A DNA stretch of 64,000 nt from CAVWUA01 sp963758025 (lineage in GTDB: Bacteria; Planctomycetota; Planctomycetia; Isosphaerales; Isosphaeraceae): positions 1 to 64,000 of the forward strand of contig CAVWUA010000011.1 in NCBI GenBank assembly GCA_963758025.1, in the 5' to 3' direction. Shown piece after piece: positions 28,225 to 36,781 of this stretch. Made by a program: the position numbers and the translations under genes. The notes beneath the pieces are model-generated. The model saw only the letters and a program-made list of their open reading frames with translations, had not been told where the DNA came from and ran no database searches. How positions within the stretch are numbered: position 1 is the stretch's first letter; each line of letters starts with the position of its first letter.

Positions 28225-29103
28225 TCAATCGTCGCTTTCGTCCTCGCTTCCCTTCAGGTCGTCGGGCCTCAATCCCATGTACTTGGCCACGGCGACGAGC
28301 TGATGCTTGACCTCGAAGACGCCCGCCGGTCGGCGGTCGGGGTTGTATTCCAGACAGGCCATGATCGTCTCGTTGAGCGTTCCGGGGATTTCCGGATTGA
28401 TCGAGATCGGCGGCTTGGGCTTCGAGAGCGGGCCAAGCCCACCGTTGCCGACGTGGGGCAAGAGGACGTTGGCGTGATGGCCGGTGAACATGCGGTACAT
28501 CGTCGCGCCAAAGTTGTAGAGATCGGTCTTTTCATCGACCAACTTCTCGGTGGCCTGCTCCGGGGCCATGTACTGCAACGTTCCTTGCACGCGGTCCTTG
28601 GGCTGCCCCTTGATCCAGGCGGTGCCGAAATCGATGACTTTGACCTCGCCGGTGCGGGATAGCATGATATTGCCCGGTTTCAGGTCGCCGTGATAAACGC
28701 CCCGGCGGTGCATGTGGTTCAAGGCGGAAGCAACGTGGATGAAGAGCAGAACCAGTTGCCCACGCTCGGGGCATTCCAGCTCGTCGAGTGTCCGGCCGTC
28801 CACGTACTCCATCAGCAGTTCCACGCCCGAGACGCGAAACCAGGAGCGTTTGGTGCGGCAGTCGTAAATCTTCAGGAGGCTCGGATGGTTGAGCCGCTGC
28901 GCGACGTCGTACTCATGAAGGGTCTGTGCGATGTAGATGTCATCCTCGGCATCCTGACGCTTCACGACCTTCAGCGCGTAGCGGCCGCCGAGCTTCTTGT
29001 CCGCGATCAGCAGGATGGTGCTGCCCGCGCCGGCCCCCAGTCCCTTGACGACGCGGTAATCCAGATCCGCGATCCTCGGTTGTTCCGCCACTTTTGACAT
29101 CAC
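28225..29103 (-). CDS. Small Ser/Thr protein kinase
   Basis: A 292-residue protein that is almost only a kinase domain: glycine loop GLGAGAGSTILLIADKK, Lys in GRYALKVVKRQ, catalytic loop GVYHGDLKPGNIML, DFG in VKVIDFGTAWI, and APE in LQYMAPEQAT. The catalytic loop has HGD rather than HRD, so it falls outside the RD kinases that need activation-loop phosphorylation. No membrane segment is seen, so it is cytoplasmic. It stands alone; the substrate is unknown. Confidence 0.9.
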   Translation of the reverse strand: MMSKVAEQPRIADLDYRVVKGLGAGAGSTILLIADKKLGGRYALKVVKRQDAEDDIYIAQTLHEYDVAQRLNHPSLLKIYDCRTKRSWFRVSGVELLMEYVDGRTLDELECPERGQLVLLFIHVASALNHMHRRGVYHGDLKPGNIMLSRTGEVKVIDFGTAWIKGQPKDRVQGTLQYMAPEQATEKLVDEKTDLYNFGATMYRMFTGHHANVLLPHVGNGGLGPLSKPKPPISINPEIPGTLNETIMACLEYNPDRRPAGVFEVKHQLVAVAKYMGLRPDDLKGSEDESDD

Positions 29104-29548
29104 GCTGCCTCGGTACCCGGCGGCAACACGGCCACCGTCGGCTCTGCGGTCGGGAATCGAACGAAGTTACGGACGACGGGCCAGCCTACCTGCCAGGGGG
29201 CTCGATATCCCTTCCAGGTTGCCGATTCCTCCATCCGATGGATTCTTCCGCGATGAGATGATTCGAAGTTAATCCAGGTCGCCTGATTAATCAACTCAAC
29301 ACCCGCTCGAAAGCAGACTCTCTCCCGATGTTCTCCGCGTGCGATGATCGCTGACAGAGCATTTTAGAGCATTATATCGAGATCGAGCCCCAATGATTAC
29401 CCTCGGAAATGAGGGGTGTGACATCACCAGGGCTCGGCGATCGGCCAAAAAACGGATATGCTTTCAGGATCGAGGTCCGCGAGAGGTTGTTCCTTCGCTC
29501 CAGGGCCGTTGCTCGAATTCCGAACCCGATGACACGAAGAGGCCGACC
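29104..29548. other. Intergenic, nothing recognised
   Basis: A divergent spacer between the kinase and the flavin reductase; it must contain both promoters. I see no repeat, RNA or extra gene. Confidence 0.4.
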
Positions 29549-30043
29549 ATGTCGGACCTGCCCCCAGCCAACTCCAAAGGCATGTCCCAGGCGCTGGGAC
29601 GCCTTCCCAGCGGTCTGTTCATTTTGACGGGTCGAGACGGAGAACGAACGAACGGCATGCTCGCCAGTTGGGTGCAGCAAGCCGGTTTCGAGCCGCCGAT
29701 GATCACCGTGGCGGTGCAACGAGATCGACCGATGTCGGCGTTGATGGAATCGACGCGGCGGTTCGTCCTTTGCCAGATCGCGGCGGGGAACAAGCACCTG
29801 CTCCGCCATTTCTCCCGCGGTTTTCCGCCGGATGCGCCGGTCTTCGAGGGCATCGAGCTGGGGCCGGAGATCGCCGGAGGGCCGGTCCTGGCGGAGTCGC
29901 TGGCGTACCTCGATGCCGAGGTGGCCGGTCATCTCGATTCGGGCGATCACCGCATTTACCTCGCGCGGGTTGTCGGCGGTGAGGTTCTGGACACCGACGC
30001 TCAGCCGATGATTCACGTCCGCCGCGAGGGCTCGCACTACTGA
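29549..30043 (+). CDS. Flavin reductase-like (FMN-binding split barrel) protein
   Basis: A 164-residue protein of the flavin reductase-like domain family. N-terminal ALGRLPSGLFILTGRDG and NGMLASWVQQAGFEPPMITV are the usual flavin-binding strands, and RPMSALMESTRRFVLCQIAA follows. The end (IYLARVVGGEVL) matches the last barrel strands. Such proteins reduce or bind FMN, often as partners of oxygenases or in diflavin-like systems. The ATG at 29549 has a modest GAAGAGG upstream. Convergent with the next gene. Confidence 0.85.
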   Translation: MSDLPPANSKGMSQALGRLPSGLFILTGRDGERTNGMLASWVQQAGFEPPMITVAVQRDRPMSALMESTRRFVLCQIAAGNKHLLRHFSRGFPPDAPVFEGIELGPEIAGGPVLAESLAYLDAEVAGHLDSGDHRIYLARVVGGEVLDTDAQPMIHVRREGSHY

Positions 30044-30049
30044 GCCGGA

Positions 30050-30667
30050 TCAGGGGCCACCCGCCAGGTCCTTGACCCATTCCAAAAGGGTCAGGAGCAA
30101 GGGGACGACCAGCAGGAGGACGATCAACGCGCACATGATCGTCCGCCGCGAGGAGCCGGGAGCGGGAGCGAGTTCCTCCCAGGCGTCCTCCAGGTCGTCC
30201 TCCTCGAGATCGTGAGCCGCCCACGACTGCGCGAGGATGATGCGGGCATCGGACTCCAGCGCGAGCGGCACCTGGAGTTTCACGCCGCCGGTGGCCCCCT
30301 GGTAGATCGAATGGCTTCCCATCCGTTCCCCCTCGACGAACGTGGGGATGCCTTCCGACTCCAGACGGATGCGCGGGGCCTCGGCCTCGATGACCTGATG
30401 ATAGCGAGCCACCGTGACCCAGACGGGGGACTCACCGGGTTCGATCGGCGGACCTTCCCAAACCGGCGATTCCTCCAGCGGAAGCTCATGCTTGGGACAG
30501 TCCGCGCCGGCGGGCAGAAGCCAGTGCCGCTGGCAGATGCCACAGAACCCTTGATCTCGGGGCGTTTCGCCGCACTCGGGACAGAGCGTGGCCTCCATGC
30601 CCAACGGCCGCACGCAACGCGGGCAATACCGGGAAGACCGAACCGTAATGGGATCGTCCCTCCACAT
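30050..30667 (-). CDS. Zinc-ribbon protein with DUF2007-type domain and C-terminal membrane segment
   Basis: A 205-residue protein. The N-terminus has paired Cys motifs (YCPRCVRPLG, CPECGET, then CGICQRHW), which suggests one or two zinc ribbons. Residues ~80-150 (WVTVARYHQVIEAEAPRIRL, ESEGIPTFVEG) match DUF2007, the 'putative prokaryotic signal transducing' fold. The tail has one membrane segment (IMCALIVLLLVVPLLLTLLE). It is probably a tail-anchored cytoplasmic sensor or adaptor; the function is unknown. Confidence 0.75.
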   Translation of the reverse strand: MWRDDPITVRSSRYCPRCVRPLGMEATLCPECGETPRDQGFCGICQRHWLLPAGADCPKHELPLEESPVWEGPPIEPGESPVWVTVARYHQVIEAEAPRIRLESEGIPTFVEGERMGSHSIYQGATGGVKLQVPLALESDARIILAQSWAAHDLEEDDLEDAWEELAPAPGSSRRTIMCALIVLLLVVPLLLTLLEWVKDLAGGP

Positions 30668-30867
30668 CGGATCGCTACCCTCCGCCTGCCTTTGTATTGA
30701 ATGGGAACGGGATCACCGAGCATAACGGAAACCAATCCACCAGGAAACCAGCCCGCGAATCCAACGGCGAGCCACGGCCGATTGCATTCGCGGCCCGGAA
30801 AACCGACACTTGAGAATCCACAAGCCGAAGGACGACGTGACCGGGACGCGCCGGGAGAACCGCGACG

Positions 30868-31981
30868 ATGCAGCCGAATTATACATTGAATCATCCGGAA
30901 AACCTGTTCAGCCCCTCTCTGGTCGTCTTCCGCGACCTGGTACGGCGGAACCTCGACACGATGGTGGCGATGGCGAAGGGGCCGGAGCGGCTTCGGCCGC
31001 ACGTCAAGACGCACAAGATGCCGGCCATGATTCGCCTGCTGGAATCAGTCGGCATTCACAAGCACAAATGCGCCACCATTGCCGAAGCCGAGATGGTCGC
31101 CCGGGCCGGTGGGACCGACGTCCTGATCGCCTATCCGTTCCTCGGGCCGAACATTCCGCCGCCTGGCCGAACTCGTGAGGTCGTATCCCGAAACCACGTT
31201 CCGGGTCACGGTCGATCACGAAGCCGCGGCCCGGGCTCTCTCGGAGGGTCTGGCCGGCGCGGGCCGAGCGGTTCCCGTGCTGGTCGATCTCGACGTCGGG
31301 ATGGGCCGAACGGGAATCGAGCCCGGGCCTGCGGCGGTCGAGCTGTATGCGTTGATCGCCACCTTGCCGAACCTTCAGGCGGACGGGCTTCATGCCTACG
31401 ACGGAAACGCGAACCAGACGGACCTGGACGAGCGCCGGAAGGTCGCGCGGCTCGGGCAAGAACGCGTGCTGGAACTCCGTCGGCAGCTCGAAGCGCGCGG
31501 TCTGAACGTGCCGAGGCTCGTTCTGGGAGGCACGCCCAGTTTTCCCATCCACGCGGAGCTGAACGAGCCAGGCGTGGAATGTTCCCCCGGAACGTGCGTC
31601 TTCCACGACACGCAGTACGCCGCCAAGCTTCCCGACCTGCCCTTCACCCCGGCGGTCTTGCTTCTGGGACGGGTTATCAGCCGCCCTCGACCGGGACGGC
31701 TCTGTCTCGACCTGGGTTACAAGGCGGTCGCGGCCGACCCGCCGGGGGCTCGCCTGACCCTGCTCGGAATCCCCGAGGCGACGCTCGGAGGACAGAGCGA
31801 GGAGCACCTGGTCGTCGAGACACCCCACGCGGACGACTTCCCCCCCGGCACGCCGGTCCTGGCCTTTCCGACCCACGTCTGCCCGACCTGCGCCCTGCAT
31901 GGCTGGGCCTACGTGATCGAAAACGGCGAGCTGGTGGACCGCTGGGAAATCCCCGCGCGGGACCGCGTGCTGCGTATCTGA
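30868..31981 (+). CDS. D-threonine aldolase-like PLP enzyme, one frameshift
   Basis: A fold-type III (alanine racemase-like) PLP enzyme, ~371 residues when joined. The PLP Lys is expected in LRPHVKTHKMPAMI (about residue 50). The frame changes near 31156 (GPNI to RRLAELVRSYPETTF) and continues to the stop. The C-terminal metal site is HVCPTCALHGWAYVIENG, the HxC arrangement typical of D-threonine aldolase/D-serine dehydratase relatives. Likely reactions are retro-aldol cleavage or dehydration of D-3-hydroxyamino acids; the substrate is uncertain. The ATG at 30868 has GGGAG upstream. Confidence 0.82.
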
Positions 31982-32090
31982 GAGGTTTTCCGGAAAGCGG
32001 AATATTCGCCCCTCCGGGGCGAAAATGCGACGTTCGGGATCGCCACTGAGGCGAACGGATCGGCTTTTTCGTCCGCGACCGCATTGCCTG

Positions 32091-32614
32091 TTACGTCTGC
32101 GGCCGCATCGCCTGATCGAGCGCGCCGGCGAGTTCTTCGGGCGCTGACTACCGATCATGAAGCATGTCCCGTCGTTCAGGGTCAGGCGCACGGCCTGATT
32201 GCCGCGCGCGTGCAGCACGCGCTCGCCGTTGGGACCTCGACGTACGCCGGGACCTCCGCAATCGGCCCAGGGGCGATACTTGACGACCTCGATGCGCTCG
32301 ATGGAATCGATCGGGATGACCTGCCGGTACGTGGGGACCCAGCCGAACCAGACGCGGCACTGGATCGGCGTGACCTCGGTCGTCATGCGCAGAACGCCGA
32401 TGAACAGGACCGGCGGCAAGACCAGGCCGACGAGGACGATCAGCGGCAGCGGGAACGCCGAGATCCGGGCAGGGGGGTCCGTGACGCCTCCCCAGATCAG
32501 ACCCAGGCCGCTGACGAGGACCATCACGAGCAACAGGATGTAAATCCACCAGCCGAAGTTCTGCTCCTCGCGATAGACGATCGCGGGAGGCTGGATCGTG
32601 GCCGCCGCGAACAC
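32091..32614 (-). CDS. Membrane protein with two TM helices and PH-like C-terminus, one frameshift
   Basis: About 174 residues. Two membrane segments (WWIYILLLVMVLVSGLGLIW, PLIVLVGLVLPPVLFIGVL) precede a basic, strand-rich region (VIPIDSIERIEVVKYRPWAD, AVRLTLNDGTCFMIGSQRP), like bacterial PH-domain proteins. Near 32131 a base is missing or extra; the shifted frame gives ELAGALDQAMRPQT and a stop at 32091. If unshifted, the frame runs on for another ~360 residues that are antisense to the aldolase-like gene and plainly not coding. The GTG start lies 2 bp after the epimerase stop, so the two are an operon. Confidence 0.65.
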
Positions 32615-32616
32615 GG

Positions 32617-33450
32617 TCAGGTCCCTCCCGCCGAGGCCCTGGCACGTTCCAGAACGTGCTCGGTCGCCTGAAACGCGATATTGGCCACACGATCGACCGG
32701 GATGCGCCAGAGCTGCGGGTTGAGGACCTCCAGCGAGACGCCGCCGTCATAGCCGATCCGGACCAGATGACCCAGGATCGGATCGACCTGGAAATCCCCC
32801 TCGCCCGGAAAGATGCGGTCCGAGTCCCCCGCCAGTTCGCGCGGCGTGCCGCAGAGGTCGCAGACCTGCACCCACGCGAGATTCTCCGGCGTCAGGTACG
32901 CGAGGTCCTCGAACTTGCTTGGACCGGTGTAGTAGTGGAACAGGTCGAGGCAAACGCCGAGGTTCGTTGCGCCGGACTGGGCGATCAGGGCCAGCGTGGT
33001 ATCGAGACTGGAGCAGAACCGCGCCGATTTCTGGAACTCCAGAGCCAGCCGCACGCCATGACGTTCCGCCAGTTCGGCCGCTTCGTTCAGGGCGGCGGAG
33101 GCCCGGCCGAAGTCCTCGGAGGTGGGCTCGGCCGTGAAGTCGGCGACGACCACCAGCGTCGGCACGCTCAGGGTCTGGAGCACCTCCAGCCTGCGGCGAA
33201 AGAGCGACCAGTGCGCCTCGCGTTCCGCCCCCCTGGAGAGCAAGAGGCCCCCTTGCGAGGACGCCGCGAGAGGCCGGATTTTGTGCTCCTGAAGCAGCGC
33301 GAGGGCCTCGGCCGGGGTATGCGACTCCAGAAAGGTCTCCAGCTTCGTCAGCCAGATTTCCACCGCTGGCCATCCCGCGTGGGCAAAGGCCGGGATGTCC
33401 GCCTCGAAGGGCGTGCTCAACGTGGTGACTTGATTGATGCAAGGTGTCAT
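32617..33450 (-). CDS. Sugar phosphate isomerase/epimerase (xylose isomerase-like TIM barrel)
   Basis: A 277-residue protein with TIM-barrel AP endonuclease 2 / xylose isomerase-like features. Likely metal-site residues are the Glu in GVRLALEFQKS, the Asp/His in GVCLDLFHYYTGPSK, the Asp in WVQVCDLCG and the Glu in GGVSLEVLNP. The ATG at 33450 (MTPCINQVTTLST) begins the first strand. Enzymes of this fold isomerise or epimerise keto-sugars, inosose or hydroxypyruvate; the substrate cannot be read from sequence. Downstream gene follows after 2 bp. Confidence 0.85.
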   Translation of the reverse strand: MTPCINQVTTLSTPFEADIPAFAHAGWPAVEIWLTKLETFLESHTPAEALALLQEHKIRPLAASSQGGLLLSRGAEREAHWSLFRRRLEVLQTLSVPTLVVVADFTAEPTSEDFGRASAALNEAAELAERHGVRLALEFQKSARFCSSLDTTLALIAQSGATNLGVCLDLFHYYTGPSKFEDLAYLTPENLAWVQVCDLCGTPRELAGDSDRIFPGEGDFQVDPILGHLVRIGYDGGVSLEVLNPQLWRIPVDRVANIAFQATEHVLERARASAGGT

Positions 33451-33661
33451 CGGGGAGCATGCCCTACCATTTCGCCACTTTGGTGTGTCCTCCCTCCGAT
33501 GATGGCCGGAATCGCCGAAATTTCCAAGGGGGCGTCCGGAGGATTGCTCGCTGATGCCGGTCTGGGGTAGCTTTCCGGCTTCACCAATCGCGCTGTGAGG
33601 TCTGGTCGTGAGGACATTCACGCACCCGCTCCGGTCTGTCCGCTCTTCGGGATCGTGCGCT

Positions 33662-34033
33662 CGGAGTGTCACTCTGGCTCCTCAGATCCGTGCGGCACCA
33701 CGGCAGGTCAGCGACAGTCTTCGGGGAGCGGTTTCGAGCCTCCAGCGGTCTGCCGGATGGTTCCCGGAGCGGATGGATCTCGACCGATCTCTTTGAATGG
33801 AAAGAACTTCCGACGAATGATCCCCTTCCGAACATCACCCGAAAACGGCCTGCAAGGTCAGCGACACCCGCGCGCCGCTGGAACCGGAGGCGGAGAATCG
33901 ACGCTTCTGCATGGGAAGCAAGAAGTTACGGCGATTTCATCCGGATCGGAAACGAAAAAAACGCGCGTCCGGTATCAACGACACATGGCAGGCCGATGGC
34001 GTGCTGGGAAATTGTCACTGAAGGTCCCGCCGC
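33662..34033 (+). repeat. Dispersed intergenic repeat, copy A (~370 bp)
   Basis: This non-coding stretch matches, in opposite orientation, the gap at 49140-49510. Shared blocks in the same order include CGGAGTGTCACTCTG, GGATGGTTCCCGGAG, AAGGTCAGCGACAC, ATCGACGCTTCT, AAGTTACGGC and TGTCACTGA. Frames through it are not conserved between the copies, so it is not a shared gene. It fills most of the gap between the epimerase and the glycyl-tRNA synthetase. Confidence 0.7.
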
Positions 34034-34103
34034 TCTCGGAGACCCGACACGGTCAGGGAACGCCACGACTGCTACGGGCCGAGAGGCTCCCTCCACCCGA
34101 AGT

Positions 34104-35621
34104 TCAAGGGCCGGTCGGAACCCAACCCCCTTCCAGCAGGTCACGCAGGGCCTGGCTGGCTCCGGCGGCGGGAACGCGCCACTGGCGGCAGCTATCGCGA
34201 TCGCGGAACGTGACCGTGCCGTCATCGAGCGTCTGGCCGTCCACGGTGATGCAGAACGGCGTGCCCGCCTCGTCCTGGCGGCGATACCGGCGGCCGATGG
34301 CCCCCTTCTCGTCGAAGAAGACGTTGAAGTGGCGCTTCAGGTCCCGGTGAATTCCCTCAGCGCGTTCGGGCATGCCGTCCTTCTTGACGAGCGGGAAGAC
34401 CGCCGCCTTGATCGGGGCGAACCGCGGGTGGAACTTCAGGACAGTCCGCGCCTCCCCGCCGACCTCGTCCTCGGTGAAGGCCTCGCACAGGAAGGCGAGG
34501 GTCGCGCGATCGGCCCCGGCCGACGGCTCGATGACGTGGGGGAGGAACCGCTCCTTGTTCTCCTCATCGAAGTACGACAGGTCCTTACCGCTGAACTGCT
34601 GGTGCTGCTTCAGGTCGTAGTCGCCCCGATGCGCGATGCCTTCCAGCTCGCTGACGCCGAACGGGAACGCGTACTCGATATCGGCCGTGGCGGTCGAATA
34701 GAAGGCCAGCTCGTCCGCGTCGTGGTCCCGCAGACGCAGACGGTCGCTCTGGAGTCCATGCCGCACGTACCAGTCGAATCGTTCCTTGCGCCAGTAGGCG
34801 TACCAGTCCTTGGCCTCGGCGGGCTTGCAGAAGAACTCGATCTCCATCTGCTCGAACTCGCGCGAGCGGAAGGTGAAGTTCCTCGGCGTGATCTCGTTGC
34901 GGAAGCTCTTGCCCACCTGAGCGATGCCGAACGGCAGCTTGACGCGGCCGGTATCGAGCACGTTCTTGAAGTTGGCGAAGATCCCCTGCGCCGTCTCGGG
35001 CCGCAGGTACGCCACGTTCGACTCGCTCTCCAGAGCGCCGACGAACGTCTTGAACATCAGGTTGAACTGGCGAGGCTCGGTCAAGGTTCCCGGCTCGTCG
35101 GTTGACGGGCCAAGGACGCGAAAGCGATCCGCTTCGGGAATCTGAAGGTAGGGAATGATCCGGGGCGGCTGCTCGGGCGTGCCGTAACGCTTCGCGAGCT
35201 TCGCCCCCCGTTTCTCGGGAATCGCCGACGCGTCTTCCTCCGAGGCACCGATCCCGGCGAACCAGGCCTCGACCGGCTCGCCTTTCTCATTCGGCTTCGG
35301 GAACGCGTAGATGAACACGTAGAGCTGATCGGCCCGATAGCGCTCCTTCGAGGCCCGGCAATCCACCATCGGATCGTTGAACCCGCCGACGTGGCCGGAG
35401 GCTTCCCAGACCTTCGGATTCATGATGATCGAGCAGTCCAGCCCCACCATGTCGTCGCGGGAGTGAACGTTGTCGTGCCACCAGGCGTCCTTGATGTTCC
35501 GCTTCAGTTCGACACCCAGCGGGCCGTAATCCCAGAAACCATTGATGCCGCCGTAGATCTCGCTCGACGGGAAGATGAACCCTCGGCGCTTGCAGAGGGA
35601 AACCAGCTTGTCCATGTCCAT
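34104..35621 (-). CDS. glyS: Glycyl-tRNA synthetase (single-chain, class II)
   Basis: A 505-residue alpha2-type GlyRS, charging tRNA-Gly. Family blocks include GINGFWDYGPLGVELKRNIK, SGHVGGFNDPMVDC, VAYLRPETAQGIFANFKNVL, GIAQVGKSFRNEITPRNFTF, FRSREFEQMEIEFF and VIEPSAGADRATLAFLCEAF. The C-terminus has the anticodon-binding domain (APIKAAVFPLVKKDGMPERA, RRYRRQDEAGTPFCITVDG). I took the ATG at 35621, after GAAAGG. An earlier in-frame start lacks support. Confidence 0.95.
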   Translation of the reverse strand: MDMDKLVSLCKRRGFIFPSSEIYGGINGFWDYGPLGVELKRNIKDAWWHDNVHSRDDMVGLDCSIIMNPKVWEASGHVGGFNDPMVDCRASKERYRADQLYVFIYAFPKPNEKGEPVEAWFAGIGASEEDASAIPEKRGAKLAKRYGTPEQPPRIIPYLQIPEADRFRVLGPSTDEPGTLTEPRQFNLMFKTFVGALESESNVAYLRPETAQGIFANFKNVLDTGRVKLPFGIAQVGKSFRNEITPRNFTFRSREFEQMEIEFFCKPAEAKDWYAYWRKERFDWYVRHGLQSDRLRLRDHDADELAFYSTATADIEYAFPFGVSELEGIAHRGDYDLKQHQQFSGKDLSYFDEENKERFLPHVIEPSAGADRATLAFLCEAFTEDEVGGEARTVLKFHPRFAPIKAAVFPLVKKDGMPERAEGIHRDLKRHFNVFFDEKGAIGRRYRRQDEAGTPFCITVDGQTLDDGTVTFRDRDSCRQWRVPAAGASQALRDLLEGGWVPTGP

Positions 35622-35718
35622 CGCGTCGTTACCTTTCGAGAGAGGGCATGACCTTGGCCTGGCCCACCCTTTTTTTAAATTGAGGTCGCGTCGCCGTTCG
35701 TCCGGGCGACGACGCGAT

Positions 35719-35750
35719 TCTCCCTGGGGGTTCATCGCCCCCCAGGAGAG
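35719..35750 (-). terminator. Hairpin after comB
   Basis: Four bases past the comB stop (minus strand) a stem of about 10 bp (CCTGGGGG paired with CCCCCAGG) has a seven-base loop. No T run follows directly, so terminator function is likely but unproven. Confidence 0.45.
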
Positions 35751-35753
35751 CAT

Positions 35754-36515
35754 TTACGATACCGCGACGATCCGCAAGGGATCGCGCACCAATTCCACCA
35801 CGATCGGATACCGATCCACGCGGGCGGCGTCCTCGATGTCATCCGACAATCCGATTTCGCGGACCCGCCGCCCCCCTCGACCGAGGGAGAGAGCATCGGA
35901 AAGGGAGATTCGGTCTCCCCCGGCGCCATTGTCTGAGAGGTGCCCGGACGCCCATCGTGCGAGGTCCACCTCGTCGTTTCCCGAGCCATAGCCGTCCTTC
36001 CAGAGAACCCCCGCCAGGTCGCCGGCAAGTACGGCGTCTTCCAGGCTGATCCGTCCATCGGTCCCCGCGCAGACGATGTGAACGGAACGCCCGTCGGCAC
36101 GAAGGGCCTCCAGGGTCGCGTCCCGATTCGTAAACGCGCCGATGAGAACGCGCTCGGCCTCCAGACTCGCCAGAATGGTCTTCGTCCCGTTGGTCGTCGT
36201 CATGACCAGCGTCTTGCCGCCGCAAACTTCGGGAGTGAACGAGCGAGGAGAATTCCCCAGGTCGAAACCCTCGATCGGTAATCCGCGCCGTTCACCCGCC
36301 AGCAGGACGGTATCTGGCGGGCGATCCGACGCAATACGAACAGCGTCATCGATTTCCAGGCAAGGAATGATCTGGCTGCAACCCGATGCCAGGGCCTGAA
36401 CCATCACCGTCGTCGCCCGCAAGACATCCACGACCACCGCGATATTCCCACGGAAGATCCCCGCGGGGACCAGCCTTGGAAGGAGATGAATATGCACCTT
36501 GGGTCGATCGGACAT
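35754..36515 (-). CDS. comB: 2-phosphosulfolactate phosphatase (ComB family)
   Basis: A 253-residue protein of the ComB family. Signatures are VVVDVLRATTVMVQALASG near the start, LLAGERRGLPIEGFDLGNSP, and TLVMTTTNGTKTILASLEAE, which gives the TTNGT motif of the Mg-dependent phosphatase site. In methanogens ComB dephosphorylates 2-phosphosulfolactate in coenzyme M synthesis; bacterial members probably act on the same or a related compound, and the role here is uncertain. Confidence 0.88.
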   Translation of the reverse strand: MSDRPKVHIHLLPRLVPAGIFRGNIAVVVDVLRATTVMVQALASGCSQIIPCLEIDDAVRIASDRPPDTVLLAGERRGLPIEGFDLGNSPRSFTPEVCGGKTLVMTTTNGTKTILASLEAERVLIGAFTNRDATLEALRADGRSVHIVCAGTDGRISLEDAVLAGDLAGVLWKDGYGSGNDEVDLARWASGHLSDNGAGGDRISLSDALSLGRGGRRVREIGLSDDIEDAARVDRYPIVVELVRDPLRIVAVS

Positions 36516-36781
36516 CGTGGTTCGTCCAGAGACTTATCTGAGAGCGAAACACGGATTATCGCATCTTTCCCGGGCATTCGGGAACCCCGACTCGACGGGT
36601 GAGGGGCTGGCTGTTGGGGCGTCCGACATGGATTGAGCCAATCGGCGTGCTTCCTGTCCGGCGGATAGCAGGTGGGCATCGATTGGTGGAGAACGATCTC
36701 GTCGGCCGGGGCGTGGCCAGGTTCTCCAACTCCACCAGAAAGGTTTTCTTGGTCGTGCGAAGGATGTCGCGTGGTCGGGCG

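Noticed and set aside
31004..32090. Continuation of the minus-strand frame of the PH-like gene for another 360 residues
   Set aside because: It is antisense to the aldolase-like gene, and a one-base shift gives a natural stop at 32091.
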